NCBI GenBank assembly: GCA_017642965.1
Contig: JAEPOJ010000031.1
Location: forward strand, 1 to 46,199
From: Phycisphaerales bacterium
GTDB lineage: Bacteria; Planctomycetota; Phycisphaerae; Phycisphaerales; UBA1924
DNA length: 46,199 nt
Direction of reading: 5' to 3'
Shown: piece by piece, positions 1-8,113 of the stretch
How the letters are laid out: each line of letters opens with the position of its first letter
Numbering within the stretch: position 1 is the stretch's first letter
The notes under the pieces: model-generated
Databases searched by the model: none
What the model saw: the letters and a program-made list of their open reading frames with translations, nothing else
What the model was told of the DNA's origin: nothing
Program-made: the position numbers and the translations under genes

Positions 1-180
1 GGAGAGCTCTTTAAGTCGCAGTCGGATTCGACGAGTCGCTCCCGCTTTTATGTGTTCATCCGGGCAACGGTGATGCGGAGCGCTCGATTTGATTACCTCA
101 AGTACATGAGCGAGGATCTCGCGAATGAGGTTGGGGTCGATGGTGGCTGGCCTGAGGTTGAGCCGAGGGTCATCCGATGA
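1..180 (+). CDS. gspD: Type II secretion secretin GspD, C-terminal end (partial)
   Basis: Frame 1 is open from the window edge to a TGA at 178-180 and gives 59 residues. They contain GELFKSQSDSTSRSRFYVFI, the characteristic end of the secretin beta-barrel domain (LF.S.SDS..R.RFYVFIRPTV in the family). GspD forms the outer-membrane channel of the type II system. The rest of the gene lies outside the window. Its stop codon overlaps the start of the next gene (ATGA at 177-180), so it belongs to the same operon as gspE-M. Its identity is supported both by the short sequence and by the gspE-F-G series that follows. Confidence 0.85.
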   Translation, partial: GELFKSQSDSTSRSRFYVFIRATVMRSARFDYLKYMSEDLANEVGVDGGWPEVEPRVIR

Positions 181-1706
181 CGGCCGCGCTTGCTACTCAG
201 TCACTGGTGCGGGCGACTGCCACCGAGGCGTTCCTCGATTCGGTTTCGCACGATTTTTCGCGTGAGCATCTCGTGCTCTGGTGTGAGCTGGAAGGTCAAA
301 CGACCGCGCTCCATGCCGGTCATACAGATCCTGCCGCGTTGCACAATGTTTCGGTGCTACTCGGGGAATGGCCCAAATGTGCTGTCGTGGATTCGCAATG
401 GCTCGCGGCTCGGATCGATGCGAGCTATACAGCGCACTCGGAAGCACAGAGTTTGACTCTGGATATCGAGGATGAGGCTGATGATGTCGAGGAAGCTATC
501 GCCCGATTGGTCGCGGCCACGGATGCGGATCTGCTCTCGACTTCCGGCAAGTCCCCTGTGGTACGGCTGATCGATAGTCTGCTGTTCGAGGGAGTTCGGC
601 GCGGGGCGAGCGATATCCATTTTCAACCGACCGCGAGGGGGCTGCTCGTGCGTTTCCGCATCGATGGCGCATTGATCGACACCCGGGAGTTGCCTCCGCG
701 ACTCTCAGCTCCAGTGGCAAGCCGTATCAAAGTGATGGGGCACATGGACATTGCGGAGACCCGCATGGCCCAGGACGGACGGGCAAGTGTGACAATCGGG
801 CTTCGTGATCAGGGTTGCGTGCACGAGGTTGATCTTCGGATCAGTACGCTGCCGACGAGCGATGGTGAGCGTGTCGTGGTTCGGTTCCTCGACTCGAACC
901 AAGGGCAGCGTCTCGCAACACTTTATGCCATCGGTATGAGCAGCGATCTTCTTGGTCGGTACCGTGCCTCGGTAAGCCGTCCCAATGGGATCGTGCTGCT
1001 CACCGGCCCGACAGGTTCTGGAAAAACCACGACGCTCTACGCCACGCTGCGTGAGATCGCGACTTCGGGTGGTGCGATCGGTGGTGGGGATCTGAACATC
1101 ATGACGATCGAGGACCCGATCGAGTACAAGCTCAACGCCCCGGGCCTGTCGATCTCTCAGAGCCAGGTCAATCGCATGAAAGGGATGACGTTCGCATCTG
1201 GCCTCAGGCACATTCTTCGGCAGGATCCGGACGTGGTCATGGTGGGTGAAATACGAGATACGGAGACGGCAAGAATTGCGATCCAGTCGAGTCTCACCGG
1301 TCACCTCGTGTTCTCGACGTTGCACACGAATGACTCGGTTAGCGCACCTCCGCGGCTGATCGATCTCGGGATTGAGCCGTACCTGATCGGTGCTTCTCTC
1401 AGCGCCGTGCTCGCCCAACGACTCGTGCGTTTGCGCCACCTGGAGTGTGGAGGTCGCGGTTGCGATGTGTGCCTCCAGAGCGGCTACGCGGGCCGTACGG
1501 GGATCTTTGAGTTGCTGCAGGTCAACGACCAGATCCACGAGATGATCGCGGGTGGGGCCACAGCGACAGAGCTCAGACGCGTTGCTTCCGGGGCAGGGTG
1601 GAGATCGCTTCGTGAGGATGGGCTCAGGCTCGTAGAGGGAGGTCAGACAACGCTGGTTGAGATCGAGCGGGTTGCGGTTGATCTTGGTGAGGAGTTGCTG
1701 GCATGA
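177..1706 (+). CDS. gspE: Type II secretion ATPase GspE
   Basis: This is the cytoplasmic hexameric ATPase that powers pseudopilus assembly. The 509 residues show an N-terminal domain (about 1-125), then the conserved SDIHFQP box near 145, Walker A GPTGSGKTTT (277-286), the Asp box MTIEDPIEY (309-317), Walker B region with GEIRDTETA (357-365) and the His box STLHTND (380-386). The usual zinc module with two CxxC pairs separated by about 25-30 residues is shortened here to three cysteines (424, 429, 432) just before SGYAGRTGIFELL. The start overlaps the gspD stop by 4 bases and the stop overlaps gspF by 4, which implies translational coupling. The assignment to GspE rather than PilB follows from the neighbouring gspD, F and G-K. 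Confidence 0.95.
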   Translation: MTAALATQSLVRATATEAFLDSVSHDFSREHLVLWCELEGQTTALHAGHTDPAALHNVSVLLGEWPKCAVVDSQWLAARIDASYTAHSEAQSLTLDIEDEADDVEEAIARLVAATDADLLSTSGKSPVVRLIDSLLFEGVRRGASDIHFQPTARGLLVRFRIDGALIDTRELPPRLSAPVASRIKVMGHMDIAETRMAQDGRASVTIGLRDQGCVHEVDLRISTLPTSDGERVVVRFLDSNQGQRLATLYAIGMSSDLLGRYRASVSRPNGIVLLTGPTGSGKTTTLYATLREIATSGGAIGGGDLNIMTIEDPIEYKLNAPGLSISQSQVNRMKGMTFASGLRHILRQDPDVVMVGEIRDTETARIAIQSSLTGHLVFSTLHTNDSVSAPPRLIDLGIEPYLIGASLSAVLAQRLVRLRHLECGGRGCDVCLQSGYAGRTGIFELLQVNDQIHEMIAGGATATELRRVASGAGWRSLREDGLRLVEGGQTTLVEIERVAVDLGEELLA

Positions 1707-2944
1707 GCACATGGCGGTACAAGGCGCGAGATCTCTGCACGCAGGAGTTGCATTGCAGCGTGATTCATGCGGAAACCGCCGTAGCCGCTCGAGCAGCGCT
1801 CCGCAAAGCCGGGATGCGCCCCGTGATGGTCAGGCCAATCAGATCAGCCAAGCGAGCCGGGACTCCCATCGCGGGCATGCTTCACCGGCATATGCGATCG
1901 AGGCGTATTCATCTCAAAGCGGATCTATACGACAGCATCTCGATCTTGCTGAGTTCAGGTGTTCCGCTCTCAGATGCGGTGCGCACCATCGGGCGGTCAC
2001 GACATGGGAAAAAATGCCTCGCGGAGCTGGCACACTCAATCTCGGATCAGGTGCAGGGTGGGCGGGCGCTGAGTGAGTGCATGCGGGACCACCCGGATTG
2101 GTTCGATGAGGGCGAGGTTGCGCTGGTCGGCGCAGGTCAACGAATGGGTGAAATGGGCAGCGTTCTCTCGCGGCTTGCAGATCGGCAGAATAGATCGGGT
2201 CAGCTTTCATCAAAGCTCATCGGGGCTATGACGTACCCGATACTCGTCGGAGTCGTTGGCATCGGCGTAGCGATCTTTCTGAGTGTCAGTACACTGCCCG
2301 AGCTTGTCGGAATCCTTCAGGATGCTCAGATTGATCCGCCCGTAGTCACGGCATGGGTGATGTGGTCGGGGCAGCTCGTATGGGCAAACGGTATTCTCAT
2401 CGCCATGGCATCCTTGGTGCTTGTTGCATCGATCGCGTTGTGCGTGCGGCTTCTGCCAACCGGGCGGCGCGAGCAGCTCTGCGGCATACTGGTCTGCTGT
2501 GTTCCTGCGCTGTTCCGGCGTTCGTGCACTGCTGAGACAATGCTATCGCTGTCCGAGTTGATTGAGGCAGGCATACCCCTCGTTGAAGCAATCCGCATCG
2601 TCGCGCCGACTCTGCGAGGTGTGCACGGGGGGCTGCTCGCTCGCTCGTTGCAGCACGCAGCTTCACGCATCGAGCAAGGGCAGCCGGTCAGCTGCTTATT
2701 CGAGAACGAGCGTTGGTTTAGTGATGAGCACCGCCAACTCATGAGGGCTGGTGAGGAAGCCGGAGAGCTGCCAAGGAGCCTGAAGCGGATTGGGGAAATG
2801 GATCTGCGTGCTTCGCGAAGGCGCATCGATCAGCTTGCCTCGCTGCTCGAGCCGGTTGCGATCCTGGTGCTCGCTGTCTGCATAGGGGTTGTCGTGATGG
2901 CGGCCATACTTCCGCTGATCAGGCTGCAGGAGATCGCGGCATGA
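1703..2944 (+). CDS. gspF: Type II secretion inner-membrane platform protein GspF
   Basis: This 413-residue polytopic inner-membrane protein is the platform on which GspE acts. It carries two T2SF domains: the first around 70-190 (YDSISILLSSGVPLSDAVRTI, then a GRALSECM segment) and the second around 275-395 (TMLSLSELIEAGIPLVEAIRIV, then GQPVSCLFENERWFSDEHRQLMRAGEEAGELP). Hydrophobic segments lie near 175-195, 215-245 and 385-408. The internal duplication, the length and the position directly after gspE are all typical. The start codon lies in an ATGA overlap with gspE, and the stop overlaps gspG in the same way. Confidence 0.95.
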   Translation: MSTWRYKARDLCTQELHCSVIHAETAVAARAALRKAGMRPVMVRPIRSAKRAGTPIAGMLHRHMRSRRIHLKADLYDSISILLSSGVPLSDAVRTIGRSRHGKKCLAELAHSISDQVQGGRALSECMRDHPDWFDEGEVALVGAGQRMGEMGSVLSRLADRQNRSGQLSSKLIGAMTYPILVGVVGIGVAIFLSVSTLPELVGILQDAQIDPPVVTAWVMWSGQLVWANGILIAMASLVLVASIALCVRLLPTGRREQLCGILVCCVPALFRRSCTAETMLSLSELIEAGIPLVEAIRIVAPTLRGVHGGLLARSLQHAASRIEQGQPVSCLFENERWFSDEHRQLMRAGEEAGELPRSLKRIGEMDLRASRRRIDQLASLLEPVAILVLAVCIGVVVMAAILPLIRLQEIAA

Positions 2945-3387
2945 AACAGAAAGACCCGCACTGGCATCGATCCGGAAGCCGCTATGGGATGACATTCGTC
3001 GAGTTGCTCGCGGTGCTCGTGATTCTCGGGCTCGTAGCCGGCGTCTTCTCGGTGAGTATCGCTGGGCGCTTCAGTCAGAGCAAGAGAGAACTCGCGAAAT
3101 CACAACTGGGTCTGATCGATGGGCAGGTGCAGGCCTACTACACGCTAAAGAGCACATGGCCGCCAGTCGATCGTGGCCTCGCTGTGCTGACGAGCCCCGA
3201 CGCGAGTCCCTCGGATGCGTATTTCCTCTCGGCCGATCAACTGCTGGACCCATGGGGAAACCATTTTTACATCATCGTTCCCGGGCCAGAGGGGCATCCG
3301 TACGAGCTGGTGTCGTACGGGGCGGACGGCCAGCCGGGTGGGATGGGTGCGGATGCGGATCTGAGTTCATTGCGGATGAGGGACTGA
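2941..3387 (+). CDS. gspG: Major pseudopilin GspG
   Basis: This 148-residue type II major pseudopilin has a short basic leader ending in Gly, followed by MTFVELLAVLVILGLVAGVF. That is the class III prepilin signal, cut after Gly with Glu at +5 and followed by a hydrophobic helix. The globular part shows the GspG pattern: a long helix with AKSQLGLIDGQVQAYYTLKSTWPP, then the Leu-rich stretch, LLDPWGNHFYIIVPG and a C-terminal GADGQPGG loop, which in GspG proteins binds calcium. The ATGA overlap with gspF supports the start. No prepilin peptidase gene (gspO) is visible in this window. Confidence 0.95.
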   Translation: MKQKDPHWHRSGSRYGMTFVELLAVLVILGLVAGVFSVSIAGRFSQSKRELAKSQLGLIDGQVQAYYTLKSTWPPVDRGLAVLTSPDASPSDAYFLSADQLLDPWGNHFYIIVPGPEGHPYELVSYGADGQPGGMGADADLSSLRMRD

Positions 3388-3391
3388 GCTG

Positions 3392-3850
3392 ATGGTATCG
3401 GGGGCATATTCAACAAGTACAAGAGCCTACACGCTGATCGAGGTTGTGGCGGTTGTTGTGCTGATTGGACTCTTCGCGAGCGCCTTCGCTCCGGGCCTCG
3501 CACGGCGATCGAGATCAGCGCAGCTCGAGGATTTCAAGTCACGTTTGGTTGAGTTCGATGTCCTCGCACGCCAACTCGCGCTGAAAGGGAGCCGTGTTAC
3601 TGTCCGTTGTGAGCTCTTTGCGGGCACTGTTCGATTGATCGAACAACGAGATCGGGCGGAGGAAGTTCGCAGTATCGCGGTCCCCGTCATAGTTGAGCTT
3701 CAACCGATCGGGTTCGATACCGAGGTCGGCTTTGATGCGAATGGGTGCACGCAGGGCTACGGGTTCATGATTCGCACTGATTCATCGGTGGACCGGCTCG
3801 CGTTTCATGGAATCAGTGGATGGTATGAGGTGACACGCGATGACCGCTAG
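3392..3850 (+). CDS. gspH: Minor pseudopilin, GspH-like
   Basis: This 152-residue protein begins with a 13-residue leader and then YTLIEVVAVVVLIGLFASAF, a prepilin N-helix with Glu at +5. The residue before the predicted cut is Ala rather than the usual Gly, which is tolerated in some prepilins but less common. The remainder is a small beta-rich domain that I recognise only weakly. Its place between gspG and the I/J/K-like genes fits GspH, a minor pseudopilin of the pseudopilus tip. It starts 4 bases after gspG, and its end overlaps the next gene by 11 bases. Confidence 0.7.
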   Translation: MVSGAYSTSTRAYTLIEVVAVVVLIGLFASAFAPGLARRSRSAQLEDFKSRLVEFDVLARQLALKGSRVTVRCELFAGTVRLIEQRDRAEEVRSIAVPVIVELQPIGFDTEVGFDANGCTQGYGFMIRTDSSVDRLAFHGISGWYEVTRDDR

Positions 3851-4205
3851 GGGGGCGTTCTCCATCCTGGAAGTGCTGCTGGCGACGGTTCTGTTAGCCG
3901 TCGTGGTTACCGTGTGTACGCCTTATCTACGCTTGCGAGCCGTGCCAGCACCCGAAGCGAGTAGAGATCGCCTCAGCACCCGGGTGCGAGCAGAACTCGC
4001 AGAGCGTCAGCTCACGAACCGAGCGAAGATCGACTACCGGGACTATGCCGAAATCGCGCAGCTGAACGGCTGGGTGTGTGAGCCGATCCACCAGTTTAGT
4101 CATTGGGGCGGAGACCTAGGTGTTGGCGGAGCCTGGGTTCGGCTCAGCGATGGCCACACCAGCAGTGTGCATTGGGTCGCGACAGAGATTGGGGGTGCCG
4201 AGTGA
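3840..4205 (+). CDS. gspI: Minor pseudopilin, GspI-like
   Basis: This is a 121-residue pseudopilin with a very short leader (MTARGA), then FSILEVLLATVLLAVVVTVC, a typical prepilin helix with Glu at +5. As in the GspH-like protein, the residue at -1 is Ala, although a Gly lies one position earlier. The C-terminal domain is small and not diagnostic. The assignment rests on the order G-H-I-J-K and the prepilin N-terminus. The gene overlaps its upstream neighbour by 11 bases and its downstream neighbour by 4. Confidence 0.65.
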   Translation: MTARGAFSILEVLLATVLLAVVVTVCTPYLRLRAVPAPEASRDRLSTRVRAELAERQLTNRAKIDYRDYAEIAQLNGWVCEPIHQFSHWGGDLGVGGAWVRLSDGHTSSVHWVATEIGGAE

Positions 4206-4747
4206 AGTGGGTGGCTGCACATGCAGGGAAGGCCAGGCGAGGACTCACACTCTTGGAAGTGCTCGTCGCGGTCTCGGTGTTGGCAGTGTTGACTGCATTA
4301 TCACTCACTTGGATGAATGTTGCGATCTCAAAGCAGCATGAAGCTCTAGGAGCTGCAAGGTGGGATCGGGCAGCGAGTGCTGTTCTGGATCAGATCGCTC
4401 GTGATGTGCTGCAGATCGATGTGCTCAATGATAGGGGTACTGGAGAACCACGTGTTTGGATAGCAGACAACAGTCTGTGCATCAGGTCGTCTAACCAAGA
4501 AGCAGTAAGGGTGATCCGATACAAGCACGAAGCTGATCAGCATCGTCTCGTGCGTCACTCATCCGAATCCCATGCTCCTCCGGATCGTGACCCGCCGATG
4601 CTCGGTTCGGTGAGTGAAGCTCAGTTCACACTCACCGTTCTGGGTGTACACCTCAAAATACCTGAGTTGCGTGTTTCCTTGCGATCAGCCGGTGGTCGGC
4701 TCATGGAGAGAACGTTCTTGCTTGATCCGGGGGACACTGCCTCATGA
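4202..4747 (+). CDS. gspJ: Minor pseudopilin, GspJ-like
   Basis: This is a 181-residue pseudopilin starting at a GTG (4202) that overlaps the preceding TGA in a GTGA arrangement. A longer reading from 4103 exists but would overlap gspI by about 100 bases and gives an implausible leader. From the GTG the protein reads a basic leader ending in Arg-Gly, then LTLLEVLVAVSVLAVLTALSL, a canonical prepilin cleavage site and helix. The rest is a larger beta-rich domain, consistent with GspJ being bigger than GspH or GspI. It is assigned by order and N-terminus. Confidence 0.7.
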   Translation: MKWVAAHAGKARRGLTLLEVLVAVSVLAVLTALSLTWMNVAISKQHEALGAARWDRAASAVLDQIARDVLQIDVLNDRGTGEPRVWIADNSLCIRSSNQEAVRVIRYKHEADQHRLVRHSSESHAPPDRDPPMLGSVSEAQFTLTVLGVHLKIPELRVSLRSAGGRLMERTFLLDPGDTAS

Positions 4748-5559
4748 GATCGCACCGCGGCGGAGCCATGCTGCTTGTGCTCTTGACGAGCACGGTCATG
4801 ATCGTGAGCGTGAGCATACTCGCGCGGGCACAATCATCGTCTGCCATTGCTGCCATGCAAGCATCCAAGCTGCAGTTGTGTCAACACCTGATCGCTGCGT
4901 CAGAAGAGCCGACGCTGTACTGGCTAAGCGAGATTTCCGGCGGAGTGGTCATCGATCCGGATCAGAGTATTCCCATGGTCCGTGTGCTCGATGCACAGCT
5001 GGGTATCGATCGATCACGAGCAAGTATCCAGATCGCCGCGTGGGATCAGCACGGCATGTGGCCCAGCAACTGCGATGCACTCGGCATCGGTCCAATACCG
5101 AGTCACGCAAGTACGCGTTTACCGCGGGGCCTGTCTGAGCGGGGGCTGGGCGAGCGGGTCTACCCGACAACGCACAGGCCGAGCGCGCGAAAGAGCACCG
5201 GCGCGACTCACAATCCATGGCCGACACTCTCCGGCCGTACTCGGCGTGGCTCGCATGCGGCGATCAATGTGAACACTTCTCCCCGGGGGTTGCTGGAGCA
5301 GGTGAGTGCTCGCGATGAGATTGGGGACCTCGGTGAGATATTTGAGCGGCGAAAGCGGGGGGAGTTTGTGACGGTTGTACAGTCAATCCGCGGCGTAAAC
5401 GCACCCGAGCTTCGGCTCGTGAGCGTCAGTCATTGCTGGTCCATTCGTACGCAGGTCACAGTTGATGGCGTGACGCGGGGTACATGGAGCGTATACGCAA
5501 ATCGAGGAGGTCACTGGGAGCTGGTGAAGAGGGAGGTGATTCATGAGCCGCTTCGCTAA
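4744..5559 (+). CDS. gspK: Minor pseudopilin GspK-like, pseudopilus tip
   Basis: This 271-residue protein has an N-terminal MRSHRGGAMLLVLLTSTVMI, the GspK-style leader in which the prepilin helix lacks the otherwise invariant Glu at +5. Later it carries AAINVNTSPRGLLEQV, matching the INLNTA..EVL helix-hairpin-helix-like segment of GspK. GspK caps the pseudopilus with GspI and GspJ. It is shorter than the roughly 300-330 residues usual in proteobacterial GspK. The start lies in an ATGA overlap with gspJ, and the end overlaps the next gene by 17 bases. Confidence 0.8.
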   Translation: MRSHRGGAMLLVLLTSTVMIVSVSILARAQSSSAIAAMQASKLQLCQHLIAASEEPTLYWLSEISGGVVIDPDQSIPMVRVLDAQLGIDRSRASIQIAAWDQHGMWPSNCDALGIGPIPSHASTRLPRGLSERGLGERVYPTTHRPSARKSTGATHNPWPTLSGRTRRGSHAAINVNTSPRGLLEQVSARDEIGDLGEIFERRKRGEFVTVVQSIRGVNAPELRLVSVSHCWSIRTQVTVDGVTRGTWSVYANRGGHWELVKREVIHEPLR

Positions 5560-6037
5560 TCATCTACTCCTGCATATCGCGATCCGCACTGGCGCTTTTA
5601 TTTTGTTGCTCTTTGCTGCCTTGTGGTATCAGACACCTGCTGATCACGTCTCAGACTTTGACACTGGGAAGACGCACTCTGTGCCTGGAGAGCAGTCAGT
5701 GAATACGACGCCCGAGTCCGGCGGGGTCATGGTGAGTGAGTCCATGTTTCAGCTTGAGCTCTGGCACACCCCCGTTGTTGCTCAGGCCGAGAAGGTCGAG
5801 CCAATCGTGAAGCCGACGCCGCTGAAAGTCCAGCTCATCGCCATTATCTCAGATGCGATCTCCGGGCGAGATGCGGCCGTGATGTATGACCCGGACAGAG
5901 ACGAGATACGCAGCGTCTATGTCGGATCTCAGATCGGTGGGCACGATGTCAGCGAGATTACCCAGGACGCGGTCGAGTTGGCCAACGGCGCGAGATCCCA
6001 ACGAATCAAGCTCGAGACCGTGGAGTTCAAACGATGA
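5543..6037 (+). CDS. GspC/PilP-like assembly protein
   Basis: This 164-residue protein has one N-terminal membrane segment (about 12-29), a low-complexity periplasmic linker, and a C-terminal domain (about 108-164) that reads LKVQLIAIISD...AAVMYDP..DEIRSVYVGSQIGGHDVSEITQDAVELANG. This resembles the HR domain shared by GspC and PilP, in which a short beta-barrel contacts the secretin. The residues and the position after gspK suggest it links the inner-membrane platform to GspD, although gspC usually precedes gspD in proteobacteria. The start is inside gspK and the stop overlaps the next start (ATGA). Confidence 0.6.
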   Translation: MSRFANHLLLHIAIRTGAFILLLFAALWYQTPADHVSDFDTGKTHSVPGEQSVNTTPESGGVMVSESMFQLELWHTPVVAQAEKVEPIVKPTPLKVQLIAIISDAISGRDAAVMYDPDRDEIRSVYVGSQIGGHDVSEITQDAVELANGARSQRIKLETVEFKR

Positions 6038-6879
6038 TCGCTGCATGTATCCCCGCTGAGTCGTGTATGTTCGCCGTGTTGCCCGCCCCCGCGAGCCGGG
6101 GACGAGATCGCCAGCGTGAACTGACATACGCGTTCGAGGGGATACTCCCGCTCCCGATCGACGAGTGCCAAATTGTATTCGCGACGAACGGGCCCGAAGT
6201 CATCGGATGCGCGTGCGAGCGTGCCGAGCTGATTCCGATGCGGCTGAAGCACGAAATTGTTACGCCGAACCGGCTCCCTGAATGGCTCGGCGTGAGTGAG
6301 CCTGAACGGTGCCTGAAGCAACTGAACCTGCTCCGCGGAGAGATGCGTTCTCAGATCCGGCAAAGACGCATGAGGACAACACTCAGACTTGTGAGCGGGA
6401 TCATGTGTGTGATATCTGTGCTGGTCGTGTATGAGTCGCAGCAGAGACTCAGGATGTGGTCACAACAATCAATCACGGTTCGCGAAGACATCAAGGCCCT
6501 CTACGACGGGGTGCTCCCATCGGGCGAGCAGTCTACTCAGCCTGACGCGATCCGCTTTGCAACAGTGCTCAACGAGCTTGCGAGGACGAGAACTGGAGCG
6601 GGTCCGCAGCATCATGAAGACCTGGTCGCAGACCTCGCGTACTTGCTCGCTCAATGGCCCTCTGATAGTCAGGCACAGCTTCAGCAGATTCGGCTGGATG
6701 CCAGCACGGCGCAGCTGTCCGTCAGCCTCCCGGACAATGATCGTGCGCTCTCAATACTCGACTATCTCACAGATCTTGAAGGATGGGACGTGCGATCGCG
6801 TGATATGCAACCGACTCAGGATCGGGTAATTCTGAACGTTCATATCGCGCGGAGTGACAAAGGGATGCCCGATGCGTAA
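6034..6879 (+). CDS. GspL-like inner-membrane platform protein
   Basis: This 281-residue protein has a cytoplasmic N-terminal part (1-110), one membrane segment around 116-133 (LRLVSGIMCVISVLVVY) and a periplasmic part. The end of that part (about 225-275, with LQQIRLDASTAQLSVSLPDN) looks like the small ferredoxin-like fold of GspL or PilN. The N-terminal part does not show clear actin-like ATPase motifs and is shorter than in standard GspL. The assignment rests on topology and location between the C-like and M-like genes. It overlaps both neighbours. Confidence 0.5.
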   Translation: MIAACIPAESCMFAVLPAPASRGRDRQRELTYAFEGILPLPIDECQIVFATNGPEVIGCACERAELIPMRLKHEIVTPNRLPEWLGVSEPERCLKQLNLLRGEMRSQIRQRRMRTTLRLVSGIMCVISVLVVYESQQRLRMWSQQSITVREDIKALYDGVLPSGEQSTQPDAIRFATVLNELARTRTGAGPQHHEDLVADLAYLLAQWPSDSQAQLQQIRLDASTAQLSVSLPDNDRALSILDYLTDLEGWDVRSRDMQPTQDRVILNVHIARSDKGMPDA

Positions 6880-7399
6880 TGGTTGGGTGATCATCACTTG
6901 CGTTGTATTTGCAGCTGCCTTCGCGGCCATGTTCATCTCGCTCCGAGCCGAGCAGGCACAGCGAGCACAACTCAACTCGGTCACTGCGGCGCGTGCCGAA
7001 CTCGCTGACCAGATCCGGGAGTTTCACGAGCTCAGCGCAAGGCAACCTGATGCCATGTTTGGCGCACAGCCAGAGGCAGAGTTCGAGAAGTCGGTTCGGG
7101 CGTGCATACAGGCGTCACGCCTGAACCCTCGTACTCGATACTCGACACGCGCGGGGAGCGATGTGGCACACAGCAACCAGGCGGCGGATTCAGCCGCGCT
7201 GCGAAAGCGCAGCGCGACTGTTGAGATGGCGGGATTATCCCCCGCACAGATCGGGAGTTTTCTCGTTCACTGGCGGGAATCCCAGCATGTATGGATGCCA
7301 GAACGGATTCAGCTTCTGCATGATCAACGATCGGGGAAGAACATGTACAGCTTGCGTCTCGAATGCAGCGTGATCTATCACGCCGAGGGGTGGGAGTAG
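6872..7399 (+). CDS. GspM/PilO-like inner-membrane protein
   Basis: This bitopic protein of 175 residues has a membrane segment right at the start (about 4-23), then a coiled-coil-prone stretch (AEQAQRAQLNSVTAARAELADQI is the region, residues about 26-52) and a small C-terminal domain. This is the GspM/PilO layout: a short cytoplasmic end, one helix, a coiled coil and a ferredoxin-like domain. I chose the ATG at 6872, which overlaps the upstream stop by 8 bases and has AAAGGG 7 bases before it; a GTG at 6854 would add six residues. The family match is by architecture and context only. Confidence 0.5.
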   Translation: MRNGWVIITCVVFAAAFAAMFISLRAEQAQRAQLNSVTAARAELADQIREFHELSARQPDAMFGAQPEAEFEKSVRACIQASRLNPRTRYSTRAGSDVAHSNQAADSAALRKRSATVEMAGLSPAQIGSFLVHWRESQHVWMPERIQLLHDQRSGKNMYSLRLECSVIYHAEGWE

Positions 7400-7403
7400 C
7401 GCC

Positions 7404-8006
7404 ATGACTACCCCTTTCTATGTACTCCTACTTCTGGCAGCGGTCGTGCTCGGCGGGGGGTGCGGTCTGACTCCGCACCGAGCTGATAACGAGCCGAGGT
7501 TGTCCGCTCGGAATCAGCAGCTCGCTGCTGAGCTGACGGAGAGGGCCACAGCGTACATGATGTCAGACCCGGACAGGGCAATGCAACTGCTCCGCGAGGC
7601 CATCGATGCTGATCTGTTCCATGGTCCAGCACACAACAACATTGGGGTGATTTTGCTTGAACGCGGCCAGCTCTATGAGGCAGCAGAAGAGTTCGACTGG
7701 GCACGCCGCCTGATGCCAGGTCATCCTGATCCGAGGATCAACCTGGGAATCTCGCTTGAGCGAGGCGGCAGAATGAGTGACGCGCTCGACGCGTACGCGT
7801 CTGCGCTCGAGGTATACCCGGAGCACCTGCCATCGATGCAGGCGCTCGTTCGGCTGCAGGTGCGTGCTGGTATTCATGATGCCCAGACGCGAGACCTGTT
7901 GTATCAGATCGTCCAGCGCGGCGATGCATCATGGCGGCATTGGGCGAGATCGCAGATGGCTCGGCTATCTGAGCACGCACCAACTCCAATCAAAGTACAT
8001 CAATAG
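7404..8006 (+). CDS. TPR-repeat lipoprotein, PilF/PilW-like
   Basis: This 200-residue protein has a lipoprotein signal ending in LGGGC (lipidated Cys20), followed by about three tetratricopeptide repeats: residues near 60-95 (AHNNIGVILLERGQLYEAAEEFDWA is the region), 96-130 and 131-165. TPR lipoproteins of this size act as pilotins or assembly factors for type IV pilus and type II secretin channels. It is the last gene of the secretion operon, 4 bases after the GspM-like gene, so a role in placing or stabilising GspD is a reasonable inference but is not shown by the sequence. Confidence 0.7.
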   Translation: MTTPFYVLLLLAAVVLGGGCGLTPHRADNEPRLSARNQQLAAELTERATAYMMSDPDRAMQLLREAIDADLFHGPAHNNIGVILLERGQLYEAAEEFDWARRLMPGHPDPRINLGISLERGGRMSDALDAYASALEVYPEHLPSMQALVRLQVRAGIHDAQTRDLLYQIVQRGDASWRHWARSQMARLSEHAPTPIKVHQ

Positions 8007-8113
8007 ATATGCACTCATGAAGCGCAGATAAGTCAACTGGAAACTTGTGCGAGCCTCTCGGAGTGACGGAATGAGGCGACGTGTTCACGGTGAAGAGTAG
8101 TGGGGATAGCAGA

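Noticed and set aside
705..1712. 335-residue open frame on the minus strand opposite gspE
   Set aside because: It is a high-GC shadow of gspE with Arg/His-rich composition and no family motifs.
8007..8113. Terminator or promoter between the secretion operon and the RHS gene
   Set aside because: I see no stem with a T-run and no convincing -35/-10 pair in this gap.
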